This document shows, one piece after another, positions 7,720-16,358 of a stretch of 64,000 bases of DNA (within the stretch, counting starts at the first letter, position 1; every line of letters starts with the position of its first letter). The stretch is from CADCUY01 sp964242735. Lineage in GTDB: Bacteria; Actinomycetota; Actinomycetes; Actinomycetales; Quadrisphaeraceae. The position numbers were made by a program, and so were the translations under genes. The notes beneath the pieces were generated by a model that was not told where the DNA came from, did no database searches, and was given only the letters and a program-made list of their open reading frames with translations. The DNA is taken from positions 1 to 64,000 of the forward strand of contig CAXTAK010000015.1 of the NCBI GenBank assembly GCA_964242735.1. The letters are read 5' to 3'.

Positions 7720-9180
7720 TCAGTACCGGTAGTGGTCGGCCTTGAACGGGCCCGCCGGGTCCAGGCCCAGGTACTCGGCCTGCGTCTTGGTCAGCTCCGT
7801 CAGGTGCACCCCGAGGGCGTCGAGGTGCAGGCGGGCCACCTTCTCGTCGAGGTGCTTGGGCAGGCGGTACACCTCGCGCTCGTAGGACTCCTGCTTCGTC
7901 CACAGCTCCACCTGGGCGATGACCTGGTTGGTGAAGCTGTTGGACATCACGAAGCTCGGGTGCCCGGTGGCGTTGCCGAGGTTCATCAGCCGCCCCTCGC
8001 TCAGCACGATGACGCTGTGCCCGTCGGGGTAGGTCCACTCGTGCACCTGCGGCTTGATCTCGACCCGGGTCACACCGGGGGTGCGCGCCAGGCCGACCAT
8101 GTCGATCTCGTTGTCGAAGTGGCCGACGTTCCCGACGATCGCCTTGTCCTTCAGGAGCGCGAGGTGCTCGGCGGTGATGACGTCGCGGTTGCCGGTCGTG
8201 GTGATGACGATGTCGGCGACGTCGAGCACCTCCTCCAGGCGCGCGACCTGGTGACCGTCCATGGCCGCCTGCAGGGCGCAGATCGGATCGATCTCGGTGA
8301 CGATGACGCGCGCGCCCTGCCCTCGGAGGGACTCGGCGCTGCCCTTGCCGACGTCGCCGTACCCGCAGACCACCGCCACCTTGCCGCCGATGAGCACGTC
8401 GGTGGCCCGGTTCAGCCCGTCGATCAGGGAGTGGCGCACGCCGTACTTGTTGTCGAACTTGCTCTTGGTCACGGAGTCGTTGACGTTGATCGCCGGGAAG
8501 AGCAGCGAGCCGGTCGCGGCCAGCTGGTACAGGCGCATCACCCCGGTGGTGGTCTCCTCCGAGACCCCCACGATGCCGGCTCCCACGCGGGTCCACCGCT
8601 GGGGGTCCTGCGCGAGCGTGGCGCGCAGGGTCGCCAGGACGACCGCGTACTCCTCGGAGTGCTCCTCGGTGGTCGCAGGCACCGCCCCGGCGACCTCGAA
8701 GCGGGCGCCGTCGTGGACGAGCATCGTGGCGTCACCGCCGTCGTCGAGGAGCATGTTCGGGCCCAGCGGGCCGTCCTGGGAGCCATCAGCGCCGCTCCAG
8801 TCCAGGGCGCGCTCGGTGCACCACCAGTACTCCGCGAGCGTCTCGCCCTTCCAGGCGAAGACCGGCACGCCGGCGGGCGCCGCGACGGTGCCGCCCGAGG
8901 CGGGGTCGCCCACCACGACGGCGGCTGCCGCCTCGTCCTGGGTGGAGAAGATGTTGCAGCTGGCCCACCGCACGCTCGCGCCCAGTGCGGTGAGGGTCTC
9001 GATGAGCACCGCGGTCTGCACCGTCATGTGCAGGGACCCGGTGACCCGGGCGCCGGCGAGGGGCTGCGCGGCGGCGTGCTCCTCGCGCAGGGCCATCAGC
9101 CCCGGCATCTCGTGCTCGGCGAGGCGGATCTGGTGGCGCCCGGCAGCGGCGAGGGAGAGGTCAGCGACCTTGAAGTCCAT
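7720..9180 (-). CDS. ahcY: S-adenosylhomocysteine hydrolase (adenosylhomocysteinase)
   Basis: AhcY reversibly splits S-adenosylhomocysteine into adenosine and homocysteine in the cytoplasm, keeping methyltransferases from product inhibition. The 486-residue protein shows GSLHMTVQTAVLIETL near the N-terminus and the NAD-binding motif CGYGDVGKGSAESLRGQG. It also has NVNDSVTKSKFDNKYG with the active-site lysine and ends in the canonical KADHYRY. The ATG at 9178-9180 (MDFKVADLSLAAAGR) matches the family N-terminus; the open frame continues upstream through vapC in another frame. Its start lies inside the 3' part of vapC. ahcY upstream of mtrA is common in actinobacteria. Confidence 0.97.
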   Translation of the reverse strand: MDFKVADLSLAAAGRHQIRLAEHEMPGLMALREEHAAAQPLAGARVTGSLHMTVQTAVLIETLTALGASVRWASCNIFSTQDEAAAAVVVGDPASGGTVAAPAGVPVFAWKGETLAEYWWCTERALDWSGADGSQDGPLGPNMLLDDGGDATMLVHDGARFEVAGAVPATTEEHSEEYAVVLATLRATLAQDPQRWTRVGAGIVGVSEETTTGVMRLYQLAATGSLLFPAINVNDSVTKSKFDNKYGVRHSLIDGLNRATDVLIGGKVAVVCGYGDVGKGSAESLRGQGARVIVTEIDPICALQAAMDGHQVARLEEVLDVADIVITTTGNRDVITAEHLALLKDKAIVGNVGHFDNEIDMVGLARTPGVTRVEIKPQVHEWTYPDGHSVIVLSEGRLMNLGNATGHPSFVMSNSFTNQVIAQVELWTKQESYEREVYRLPKHLDEKVARLHLDALGVHLTELTKTQAEYLGLDPAGPFKADHYRY

Positions 9181-9662
9181 GTCACCAGTGTGGCAGCCGC
9201 CGTCCCGGAGGGTGGGTCCTGCGGGTGTGCCCTGCGCCACGGGACGCCGGCCAGGTGGCGGGCGTGGGCGTGGGCCACGGGAGCGCGGCTCCACCCGGGC
9301 CGGTCGTGCACCCGCGCTCCGGCCCTGCGCGCGGCGGCGTGGAGACGGGCGTCGCGCGTCCACGACGCAGCGCCCGGCGTGAGGAGGGTGGAGGCGAGGA
9401 GCTGCGCGTCGACGTGACCGGTGCCGCTGCCCTGCAGCCGGTGGCGGTCGACGGTGGAGCGGATCTCCGCGTGCGTGGCGACCACCGCCCGGGGCATGCG
9501 GTCGAGCAGCGGGAGCACCGACGAGCTCGCCGAGAGATGGCCCAGCGCGAGCTCACCGGCGACCCGGGGGTGGGCCAGCACGGCGCGGTCCAGCTCGATG
9601 ACCAGGGCGGTGCGCGAGCCCCGCAGGTGGTCGACCCACAGGGGTGTGTCGACCAGGATCAC
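9096..9662 (-). CDS. vapC: VapC-type PIN-domain toxin (ribonuclease)
   Basis: PIN-domain toxins cut RNA using a cluster of acidic residues and magnesium. Here MILVDTPLWVDHLRG supplies the first aspartate (D5), VAGELALGHL the conserved glutamate, and GHVDAQLLASTL plus SWTRDARLHAAARRAG the later aspartates. This is a complete PIN core of about 120 residues. The frame then continues to 188 residues with an arginine/histidine-rich tail that overlaps the first 85 bases of ahcY in another frame. VapC proteins usually end near residue 130, so the natural stop seems to have been lost. The GTG start overlaps the vapB stop (GTGA), so toxin and antitoxin are translationally coupled. Confidence 0.85.
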   Translation of the reverse strand: MILVDTPLWVDHLRGSRTALVIELDRAVLAHPRVAGELALGHLSASSSVLPLLDRMPRAVVATHAEIRSTVDRHRLQGSGTGHVDAQLLASTLLTPGAASWTRDARLHAAARRAGARVHDRPGWSRAPVAHAHARHLAGVPWRRAHPQDPPSGTAAATLVTWTSRSLTSPSPLPGATRSASPSTRCRG

Positions 9663-9856
9663 GGTTCGGAGGGCCGCCGTCGCGGTGCCGCGGCCAGGTC
9701 GGGCTCGCTGCCGCCGAGCCGGGCGAGGCGGCGGCTGCTCTCGCGCTCGACGAGCGCCCGCAGGGCCTCGGGCACCAGCGCTGTCTTCTCGACCGTCCCC
9801 GTGAGGCGCTGGGCCTCAGCCAGGAGGTCGTCATCCAGTACCGGCGTCGTCCGCAC
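9659..9856 (-). CDS. vapB: VapB-family antitoxin
   Basis: This 65-residue protein begins VRTTPVLDDDLLAEAQRLTG and continues TVEKTALVPEALRALVERE, the ribbon-helix-helix pattern of VapB antitoxins that pair with VapC. It ends SEPDLAAAPRRR, where related antitoxins carry the toxin-binding tail. GTG at 9854-9856 is the start because GGAGGT lies four bases upstream and the protein begins exactly at the family start. It should neutralise the adjacent toxin and repress their shared promoter. The 291 bases to the next gene (divergent kinase) show no further gene. Confidence 0.83.
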   Translation of the reverse strand: MRTTPVLDDDLLAEAQRLTGTVEKTALVPEALRALVERESSRRLARLGGSEPDLAAAPRRRPSEP

Positions 9857-10147
9857 GGGGACCTCCGCACCTCGGTGGAGCCCGACGTGAGGCATCTCAT
9901 GGCGCCACGGCGCGTGCCTCGCGGTCGACCCCACGTGTGGCCGCACCGCGTCGACCACGTGCTGGCACCCGCTCGACCACCCGACGTCATCACCGACCGG
10001 CCGGTGGAGCACCCGGCGACGCCGGTCCTGCTCGGCGGCCGCGCGAGCACTGCGGCGGTCACCGCCGCCCGGGTGGTGCTGGCACCAGCGCGCCGCGGGC
10101 GGGTGGCGCCATGCCCACCGACACCGTCGGGCTGTCACTGTCGGGGC

Positions 10148-11446
10148 ATGGCAGCCCCACCGCTCCCCCGCACGCGACCCGGCGCCCTCCGCGCCCTGGT
10201 CGGCGGCGGGCTCACCGGGACCGCCCACGTCGCGCTCGACCTGGTCTGGGGCTCCCTCGTCGCGCTCGTCGCCGGGGTGGTGGTCGCCGCCGGCGTCTCC
10301 GGTCTGGCGGTGCTGGGCACCGGGGTGCTGCTGCTGCTGCTCGCCCTCGCCGGTGCCCGCGGGCTGGGCGCGCTCGAGCGCGCCCGCTTCTCCGCGGTCC
10401 TCGGGGTGGTGATCCCCCCGCCCCCGCCGCTGCCCGCCACCACGCTGTGGGAGCGGACGAAGCACCTGGTGGCCTCGGGAACCACGTGGCGGGCGGTCGC
10501 CTGGGTGGTGCTGCTGCCGGTGCTCGGCGTGGTGTGGGCCACCGTCGTGCTCGGGCTGTGGGCGGCCGCGCTGGCGCTGGGATCAGTGCCGCTGTGGCAG
10601 GGCGCGGCGACCGGCCGTGCGGGCGCGTGGCTGGTCAGCACCGGGGCCCTGGGCGCGGTGGCCGCCGTCGTCCTCGCCGTCGCGCTGGCGGCCGCCGCCC
10701 TGCTCGCCGCGCGGGGCTGCGCCGCGGCCGACGTCGCGCTCGCCCGGGTGCTGGTCGGCGGCGACGAGACCGCCGCGCTCACCCGGCGCGTGGAGACCCT
10801 GACGACCGCCCGCGCCGGGGTGGTCGACGCCGCGGACGCGGAGCGGCGGCGCATCGAGCGCGACCTCCACGACGGCGCGCAGCAGCGCCTCGTCGCCCTG
10901 GCCGTCACCCTGGGGATGGCCTCGGCGAAGCTCGACGCCGACCCCCGGGGGCTCGGGGGCCTCGCCGAAGCCCGCGCCCTCGTGCGCACCGCGCACGGCG
11001 AGGCGAAGGCCGCCGTCGCGGAGCTGCGCGACCTCGCCCGCGGCATCCACCCCGCGGTGCTCACCGACCGGGGCCTGGACGCCGCGCTGTCCGCCCTCGC
11101 CGCGCGCTCCCCCGTGCCGGTCACGGTCGACGTCGACCCCTCGGTGGCCGCCGGCGCGCGGTGCTCGGCCACCGTGGAGGCCACCGCGTACTTCGTCGTC
11201 GCGGAGGCGCTGACGAACGTCGCCCGCCACGCCCGCGCCAGCCGCGCCCGCGTCGCGGTCACCAGGCGGGACGGCGCCCTGGTCGTCGTCGTCCAGGACG
11301 ACGGGCGCGGTGGGGCCCAGCCCGCGGGCGGCACCGGGCTCGCCGGCCTGGGCCAGCGCGTGGCCGGCGTCGACGGCGCCCTGCACCTGTCCAGCCCCAC
11401 CGGGGGCCCGACCACCCTGACCGTGGAGCTGCCGTGCACCCCGTGA
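10148..11446 (+). CDS. Sensor histidine kinase, NarX/DesK (HisKA_3) type
   Basis: The 432-residue protein has four or more N-terminal membrane helices (for example LVALVAGVVVAAGVSGLAVL and AVAWVVLLPVLGVVWATVVL) with a proline-rich loop near residue 85. The cytoplasmic kinase follows: phospho-acceptor H241 in RDLHDGAQQRLVALAV, the N box EALTNVARHA and G boxes DDGRGG and GTGLAGLGQR. It probably senses a membrane or envelope signal. The chosen ATG precedes the first basic/hydrophobic segment; the frame is open further upstream but that part is in the vapB promoter region. It overlaps the next gene by GTGA, forming a kinase-regulator-output operon. Confidence 0.9.
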   Translation: MAAPPLPRTRPGALRALVGGGLTGTAHVALDLVWGSLVALVAGVVVAAGVSGLAVLGTGVLLLLLALAGARGLGALERARFSAVLGVVIPPPPPLPATTLWERTKHLVASGTTWRAVAWVVLLPVLGVVWATVVLGLWAAALALGSVPLWQGAATGRAGAWLVSTGALGAVAAVVLAVALAAAALLAARGCAAADVALARVLVGGDETAALTRRVETLTTARAGVVDAADAERRRIERDLHDGAQQRLVALAVTLGMASAKLDADPRGLGGLAEARALVRTAHGEAKAAVAELRDLARGIHPAVLTDRGLDAALSALAARSPVPVTVDVDPSVAAGARCSATVEATAYFVVAEALTNVARHARASRARVAVTRRDGALVVVVQDDGRGGAQPAGGTGLAGLGQRVAGVDGALHLSSPTGGPTTLTVELPCTP

Positions 11447-12168
11447 CCCCTCCCGCCGGCGCCGCAGCGCCCACCGGGGCTCCCGCCGCGACGCGGGTGA
11501 TGATCGCCGAGGACTCCGTCCTGCTGCGCGAGGGCCTCACCCGACTGCTGGACGACGCCGGGCTGGTGGTGGTCGCGGCGGTGGGCACCGCCGAGGACCT
11601 GCTGCGCGCCGTCGACGCCGACCCTCCCGACATCTGCGTCATCGACGTCCGGATGCCCCCCACCCACACCGACGAGGGCGTGCGAGCCGCGCTGGTGCTC
11701 CGCGCCGGCCATCCCGGCGTCGCGGTGCTGGTGCTCTCGCAGTACGTCGAGGAGCGGTACGCCACCGACCTGCTCTCCGGCGGCCCCGACCGCCCCGCCG
11801 GTCCGTCGTCGGGGATAGCCGGGGTGGGGTACCTGCTGAAGGACCGCGTCGCCGACGTCGCCGACTTCGTCGCCGAGGTGCGCCGCGTCGCCGCCGGCGG
11901 CACCGCCCTCGACAGCGAGGTCGTGGCTCAGCTGCTGGCCCGCAGCCGCCGCTCCTGGCCCGCCGACGCCCTCACCGCCCGCGAGCGCGAGGTGCTCGCC
12001 CTGATGGCGCAGGGCCGGAGCAACTCCGCGATCGCCGCGGCGCTGGTGGTCACCGACGGCGCCGTGGAGAAGCACGTGTCCAGCATCTTCACCAAGCTCG
12101 ACCTGCCCCCCGCGGAGAGCGACCACCGCCGGGTCCTGGCCGTGCTCCGCCACCTGGAGGCCGCATGA
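11443..12168 (+). CDS. LuxR/NarL-family response regulator, partner of the upstream kinase
   Basis: The 241-residue regulator has a receiver domain (TRVMIAEDSVLLREGLTRLL; phospho-acceptor in CVIDVRMPP; lysine in YLLKDRV) and a LuxR-type DNA-binding domain (LTAREREVLALMAQGRSNSA, then VEKHVSSIFTKLDLP). Between them is a slightly unusual glycine/proline insert (SGGPDRPAGPSSG) in the receiver's fourth loop. GTG at 11443 overlaps the kinase stop; GTG at 11434 is an alternative start. It likely controls its own operon including the following DUF4097 gene, as is usual for this gene trio. Confidence 0.92.
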   Translation: MTPPAGAAAPTGAPAATRVMIAEDSVLLREGLTRLLDDAGLVVVAAVGTAEDLLRAVDADPPDICVIDVRMPPTHTDEGVRAALVLRAGHPGVAVLVLSQYVEERYATDLLSGGPDRPAGPSSGIAGVGYLLKDRVADVADFVAEVRRVAAGGTALDSEVVAQLLARSRRSWPADALTAREREVLALMAQGRSNSAIAAALVVTDGAVEKHVSSIFTKLDLPPAESDHRRVLAVLRHLEAA

Positions 12169-13082
12169 GCACTCGGCAGACCACCCCGCTCCCCCAGCTC
12201 CCGCCGCCGGGCCCACCGCCGGGCCCGGGGTCCGGCGCGAGACCGCGCCGCTCGCCCGCCGGCTGGCTGCTGGTCCTCGTCGGGGCGCTGCTCGCGGCCC
12301 TGCTGGCGGTGAGCGGAGCGGCCTCCGCGGTCACGGCCCTCGCCCGCCAGTCCGCCTCCGGCGGCGAGGTGGTCGACGGCGTGAGCGCGATCGAGGTGCG
12401 CAACGACTGCGCCGGGGACGTCGACGTCAGCGCCACGAGCGCCGCGACGACGGGTGCCGCGGACGTGCGGTGGCGGGACAGCTGGGCGCTGCAGCGCCCG
12501 ACGCACCGCCAGAGCTCGGACGGCGGGCGCTTGCTCGTCGAGGTCGACTGCTCAGGCCTCCTGATCGGCCCCGGCCCGAGTTCCGACCTCGTCCTGGTCG
12601 TGCCGGGTGGTGCCGTCGTGGAGGTCGAGACGGGCTCCGGCGACGTCAGCGCATCCGGGCTGAGCGCGCCGCTGACCCTCACGACCGGGTCGGGCGACGT
12701 CGACGTCGAGGGCGCCACCGGGGGCCTCTCGACCCGGACCGGCTCCGGCGACATCGCCGTCGACGAGGTCGGCGGCGACGTGCGGGCGCGCACCGGGTCG
12801 GGCAGCGTCCGCGCGAGCGGCATGGCCAGCGACGCGGTGGAGGTCACCACCGGGTCCGGCGACGTGCGCCTCGCCGCCACCGCGCCGCCGCAGCAGCTCA
12901 CGGGGCGTTCCGGTTCCGGCGACGTGGTGGTGGAGCTGCCCGACGACGCGCGCGGCTACGCGGTCGAGGTCGCCACCGGGTCCGGCGACAGCGAGGTCGG
13001 CGTCGTCGACGACCCCGCGTCGAGCCGGGTGATCACCCTGCGCACCGGCTCCGGTGACGTCACCGTGGTGCCTGCGCCGTGA
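12165..13082 (+). CDS. Membrane-anchored DUF4097-family repeat protein
   Basis: The 305-residue protein has a proline-rich cytoplasmic head, one membrane helix (GWLLVLVGALLAALLAVSGAAS) and a large outer domain. That domain is built of repeated TGSGDV elements: about eight copies of the T-G-S-G-D/S signature at roughly 20-residue spacing, predicting a right-handed beta-helix of the DUF4097 (adhesin-like) type. The ATG overlaps the regulator stop as ATGA. Function is unknown; with the kinase-regulator pair it may be an envelope-stress output or part of signal sensing. Confidence 0.8.
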   Translation: MSTRQTTPLPQLPPPGPPPGPGSGARPRRSPAGWLLVLVGALLAALLAVSGAASAVTALARQSASGGEVVDGVSAIEVRNDCAGDVDVSATSAATTGAADVRWRDSWALQRPTHRQSSDGGRLLVEVDCSGLLIGPGPSSDLVLVVPGGAVVEVETGSGDVSASGLSAPLTLTTGSGDVDVEGATGGLSTRTGSGDIAVDEVGGDVRARTGSGSVRASGMASDAVEVTTGSGDVRLAATAPPQQLTGRSGSGDVVVELPDDARGYAVEVATGSGDSEVGVVDDPASSRVITLRTGSGDVTVVPAP

Positions 13083-13100
13083 GCGCCGGGACCCCGCGCG

Positions 13101-14315
13101 TCAGCTGAGGGCGTCGCGCAGGTCGGCGACGTGCGGGCTGATCGCCGGGTCCGCGCCGCTGCCCAGCGCCAGGTACGTGGCCGCGAAGTCGGTGCGCGCC
13201 ACCAGGCGCGCCAGCGCCTCCAGGGGCGTCGCTGCGCCGGCGACCACCTCGCTGACCGCCACCCCCGAGCGCTCGGCGAGGGCGAGCACCGCGGACGTCG
13301 CGGGGCCGCGCACGCTCTCCACCCCGCCCTCGCGCAGCAGCAGGAGCCGCAGCCGGGGTCCGCGCGGCCCGTCGAGGTAGGGGTCGTGGAACAGGTCGAG
13401 CCCACCACCCCCGGCTCCCACCCCGGCGGAGGTGCCGGCCGAACCCGCGAACGGTCCGCCGAAGGTGGCGACCACGTCGCCCGCGTCGTCCGGCAGGGTG
13501 CCGGCGAGCGCGGGGACCCGGGCGGTGCGCGCCAGCACGCTGGCAGCGCGGCGCGCCGCCACCGAGGCCACCGGTCCGTCCCCGAGGACCACGGGCACCG
13601 CGCCGGCCAGCTCCACGGCGAGGGACTTCGCGGGGTTGACGAAGGACGCCGAGGCGGGGCGGGCGCTCGCGGCCTCGTCGTCGAGGGCGTCGGCGAGGCC
13701 CGCGAGGGCCTCGGGGTCGGCCCGGAACAGCCCCAGCCGGTCGCCGGCCAGCAGCACCGGGGTCAGCAGCGCCCACAGCGCCGTGCGGGTGGTGGGCGCG
13801 GTGACCGTGTCGCGCCCGGGAGCGGGGGTGGCCACGTGGATGCCGCGGACCTGCTGGCAGATCCGCGCCATCGCCGAGTCGGCCCGCCCGACGGTGAGCA
13901 CGCGCGCCCCCCGGCGGCCCGCCTCGACCAGCAGGCGCAGTCCCGGGGCGTCGCTGCCGGAGAGGGAGACGCCGACGACGAGGTCCAGCGGCCCGACCCA
14001 GCCGGGCAGCGCGTCGCCGGTGCGGGCGACGACCGGGACGGGAGAGGCGGCGCCGGCGAGGGCCGCGACGGCGTCGGCGACGACCGCGGAGCCCCCGCGA
14101 GCGCTGACGACGACGCTGCGCGGCCGGTCCGAGGCGTCGAGGCGGGGGATCGCGGAGCCCTCGACGAGCTCCAGGGCACGGCGGACCTGCGCACCCGCTC
14201 CGGCCAGGGCCCGGAGCACCCCGGAGGGGTCGGCGGCCTCCAGGGCCGCGGTGTCGTCGAGGAGCTGCTCGTCGATGCTGCCGGCGCTGCCGAGCTCGTC
14301 GGCGGCGCTGCTCAC
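13101..14315 (-). CDS. SIS-domain protein, phosphosugar isomerase-like (TobH family)
   Basis: SIS domains bind phosphosugars. The 404-residue protein shows SIS-like segments (SVVVSARGGSAVVADAVAAL and LDLVVGVSLSGSDAPGLRLL) and resembles the bifunctional phosphoglucose/phosphomannose isomerase-like proteins found directly downstream of manB in Mycobacterium (Rv3256c) and Streptomyces. It may supply mannose-6-phosphate for ManB, but the catalytic residues are weakly conserved in this group, so activity is uncertain. Its GTG start overlaps the manB stop (GTGA), implying co-translation. It converges on the DUF4097 gene with only 18 bases between stops. Confidence 0.8.
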   Translation of the reverse strand: MSSAADELGSAGSIDEQLLDDTAALEAADPSGVLRALAGAGAQVRRALELVEGSAIPRLDASDRPRSVVVSARGGSAVVADAVAALAGAASPVPVVARTGDALPGWVGPLDLVVGVSLSGSDAPGLRLLVEAGRRGARVLTVGRADSAMARICQQVRGIHVATPAPGRDTVTAPTTRTALWALLTPVLLAGDRLGLFRADPEALAGLADALDDEAASARPASASFVNPAKSLAVELAGAVPVVLGDGPVASVAARRAASVLARTARVPALAGTLPDDAGDVVATFGGPFAGSAGTSAGVGAGGGGLDLFHDPYLDGPRGPRLRLLLLREGGVESVRGPATSAVLALAERSGVAVSEVVAGAATPLEALARLVARTDFAATYLALGSGADPAISPHVADLRDALS

Positions 14316-15796
14316 GAGGTGGCCACTCCGGTCCCTGCGGCCTCAGGGACGTCGGGGGCCCCCTGCGCACCGCCGCGGACCCGCCCCAGCACCTCGTCGC
14401 GGACGGCCCGCATCGTGGCCGGGTCGTCGCCCTCGACGTTCAGGCGCAGGAGGGGCTCGGTGTTGGACGGGCGCAGGTTGAACCACCAGGCGGGCGAGAC
14501 CTGCGGCGGGGAGGAGATGGTGAGGCCGTCGAGGGTGTCGACGACCCCGCCGCGCGCCACCCACGCGTCGCGGACGGCGGCGGTGACAGCCTGCGCGTCG
14601 TCCACGCGGGAGTTGATCTCCCCGCTGGCCGCGTACGGGTCGTACGCGGCGACCAGCTCCGAGAGCGGCCCGGACTGCTCCCCGAGCGCAGCGAGCACGT
14701 GCAGGGCGGCGAGCATGCCGGTGTCGGCGCCCCAGAAGCTCGCGAAGTAGTAGTGCGCGGAGTGCTCGCCGCCGAAGACCGCGCCGGTGCGGGCCATCTC
14801 GGCCTTGATGTAGGAGTGCCCCACCCTGGTGCGGACCGCCTCCGCACCGGCGCGGGTGACCAGCTCTGGCACCGCGCGGGAGGTGATGAGGTTGTGCAGG
14901 ACCACGGGTCGCGCCGAGCCCGCCGCTCGGGCCGCCGCGACCTCGCGCAGCGCCACCAGGGCGGTGACCGCGCTGGGCGTCACCGCGTCGCCCCGCTCGT
15001 CGACCACGAAGCAGCGGTCGGCGTCCCCGTCGAAGGCCAGGCCGACGTCGGCGCCGTTCTCGCGGACGGCGGCCTGCAGGTCGACGAGGTTGGCGGGCTC
15101 GAGGGGGTTCGCCTCGTGGTTGGGGAAGCTGCCGTCGAGCTCGAAGTACAGCGGCACGACCTCCAGCGGCAGCGGGGGCAGCCCAGCGGCGGTGCCCAGC
15201 ACCGCGGGCGCGGTGAGCCCGCCCATGCCGTTGCCGGCGTCGATGACCACCTTCAGGGGGCGGGAACCGGTGAGGTCCACCAGGGAGCGCAGGTGCTGCG
15301 CGTACTCACCGAGCAGGTCGCGCTCGGTGAGCGTGCCCGGCGTCGCGGCGGCGGGGGGGGCGTCTGCGCCGTCGAGGTCGGCCTGGGCGAGGGTGCGCAC
15401 CTGCGCGAGGCCGGTGTCCTGCCCGACGGGCTTCGCGCCGGCGCGACACAGCTTGATGCCGTTGTAGGTGGCCGGGTTGTGGCTGGCGGTGAACATCGCG
15501 CCCGGGGCGCCCATCACCCCCGAGGCGTAGTACAGCCCGTCGGTGGAGCACAGGCCGATGAGCACCACGTCGCCGCCGACGCCGGTGACCCCGCGCGCGA
15601 AGGCGGCCGCCAGGGCGGGTGAGGACTCGCGCATGTCGTGGCCGATGACCATCGTGGCGCCCGCGGTGACCTCCAGGACCTGGGCGGCAGCGGCGCCGAT
15701 GGCCTCGGTCACGGACTCGTCGAGCTGCTCCCCGACCAGACCGCGCACGTCGTACGCCTTGATGATCGTGGACAGGTCCACTCGGGTGCCCGGCAT
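14312..15796 (-). CDS. manB: Phosphomannomutase/phosphoglucomutase
   Basis: ManB interconverts mannose-6-phosphate and mannose-1-phosphate, feeding GDP-mannose for glycans and lipomannans. The 494-residue protein shows the alpha-D-phosphohexomutase signature in order: IIKAYDVRGLVGEQ, catalytic phosphoserine loop MFTASHNPATYNGIK (S105), magnesium-binding DGDADRCF, sugar-specificity loop GGEHSAHYYF and phosphate-binding RPSNTEPLLRLNVEG. The ATG at 15794-15796 is the family start. It is exactly six bases after a TACGCT -10 box, so the message is probably leaderless. Downstream SIS gene overlaps by four bases. Matches Rv3257c in context. Confidence 0.95.
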   Translation of the reverse strand: MPGTRVDLSTIIKAYDVRGLVGEQLDESVTEAIGAAAAQVLEVTAGATMVIGHDMRESSPALAAAFARGVTGVGGDVVLIGLCSTDGLYYASGVMGAPGAMFTASHNPATYNGIKLCRAGAKPVGQDTGLAQVRTLAQADLDGADAPPAAATPGTLTERDLLGEYAQHLRSLVDLTGSRPLKVVIDAGNGMGGLTAPAVLGTAAGLPPLPLEVVPLYFELDGSFPNHEANPLEPANLVDLQAAVRENGADVGLAFDGDADRCFVVDERGDAVTPSAVTALVALREVAAARAAGSARPVVLHNLITSRAVPELVTRAGAEAVRTRVGHSYIKAEMARTGAVFGGEHSAHYYFASFWGADTGMLAALHVLAALGEQSGPLSELVAAYDPYAASGEINSRVDDAQAVTAAVRDAWVARGGVVDTLDGLTISSPPQVSPAWWFNLRPSNTEPLLRLNVEGDDPATMRAVRDEVLGRVRGGAQGAPDVPEAAGTGVATS

Positions 15797-15802
15797 GGGC
15801 GC

Positions 15803-15808
15803 AGCGTA
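15803..15808 (-). promoter_or_regulatory. -10 box for a leaderless manB transcript
   Basis: TACGCT on the minus strand ends six bases before the manB ATG. That spacing puts the transcription start on the A of the start codon, and no Shine-Dalgarno sequence is present. No clear -35 box was seen. Confidence 0.55.
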
Positions 15809-15921
15809 TCCACGGGCCGGCGGTGGGCCGGTGGAGTGATCACACGACCCGTCCTGCTCAAGGACATCACCCGATCGGCCGATCAGGGGAGCACCTGTCG
15901 ATCCCGTCCTGGAGGCACCGC

Positions 15922-16311
15922 ATGGTGAGCACGACCGCACCGACGCAGCTGACCGACCCGCCGCTGACGATCTCCGCACCGGTGTCCGCCCCGATCGCGA
16001 GACCAGCCCGGGCCGCGGCACCACTCCGGGGCACCGCACCGGCCCAGCCCCCTCGACCGGCCCAGCCGCGCCGGCGGCGGGGTCGAGGTCCCGCACCGAG
16101 CCCCCTGGGGTCGCTGACCCAGCGCCGTCCCACCGCCGTCGCGCCCTGCCCGCGGTGCGCCAGCGCGTCGGTGACGGTGCTGTCGATGACCCTGACCGAC
16201 GGCTCTCCCGCACAGCTGCGCTCGTGCCGCACCTGCGGGCACCGCACCTGGAGCAGCCGGGACGACGCCCTGAGCTTCACCGACGTCCTCGCCCGCACCG
16301 CCCGACCCTGA
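15922..16311 (+). CDS. Small zinc-ribbon protein divergent from manB
   Basis: The 129-residue protein has an alanine/proline/arginine-rich disordered half followed by a compact C-terminal zinc ribbon: CPRC (C76, C79) and CRTC (C102, C105) around SVTVLSMTLTDGSPAQLRSC. The HRTW and DALSFTDVLARTAR segments complete the domain. Small zinc ribbons of this type are found next to manB/DUF3499 in other actinobacteria; their role is unknown, and nucleic-acid binding is only a guess. The ATG at 15922 is preceded by GGAGG at a good distance, which is why the longer open frame starting at 15823 is not used. Confidence 0.75.
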   Translation: MVSTTAPTQLTDPPLTISAPVSAPIARPARAAAPLRGTAPAQPPRPAQPRRRRGRGPAPSPLGSLTQRRPTAVAPCPRCASASVTVLSMTLTDGSPAQLRSCRTCGHRTWSSRDDALSFTDVLARTARP

Positions 16312-16334
16312 CGCCCCTGACCGGAGGGTCGGAC

Positions 16335-16348
16335 GGGGACGGGTCCCC
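16335..16348. terminator. Possible hairpin between convergent genes
   Basis: GGGGAC (16335-16340) and GTCCCC (16343-16348) form a tight inverted repeat in the 47-base gap between the convergent zinc-ribbon and DUF3499 genes. There is no T-run and the loop is only two bases (four if one pair opens), so this is a weak candidate. Confidence 0.35.
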
Positions 16349-16358
16349 CGGCGGCGGG

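Noticed and set aside
9181..9300. Search for an SAH or SAM riboswitch ahead of ahcY
   Set aside because: The space is taken by the vapC coding region and no riboswitch-like conserved core was recognised.
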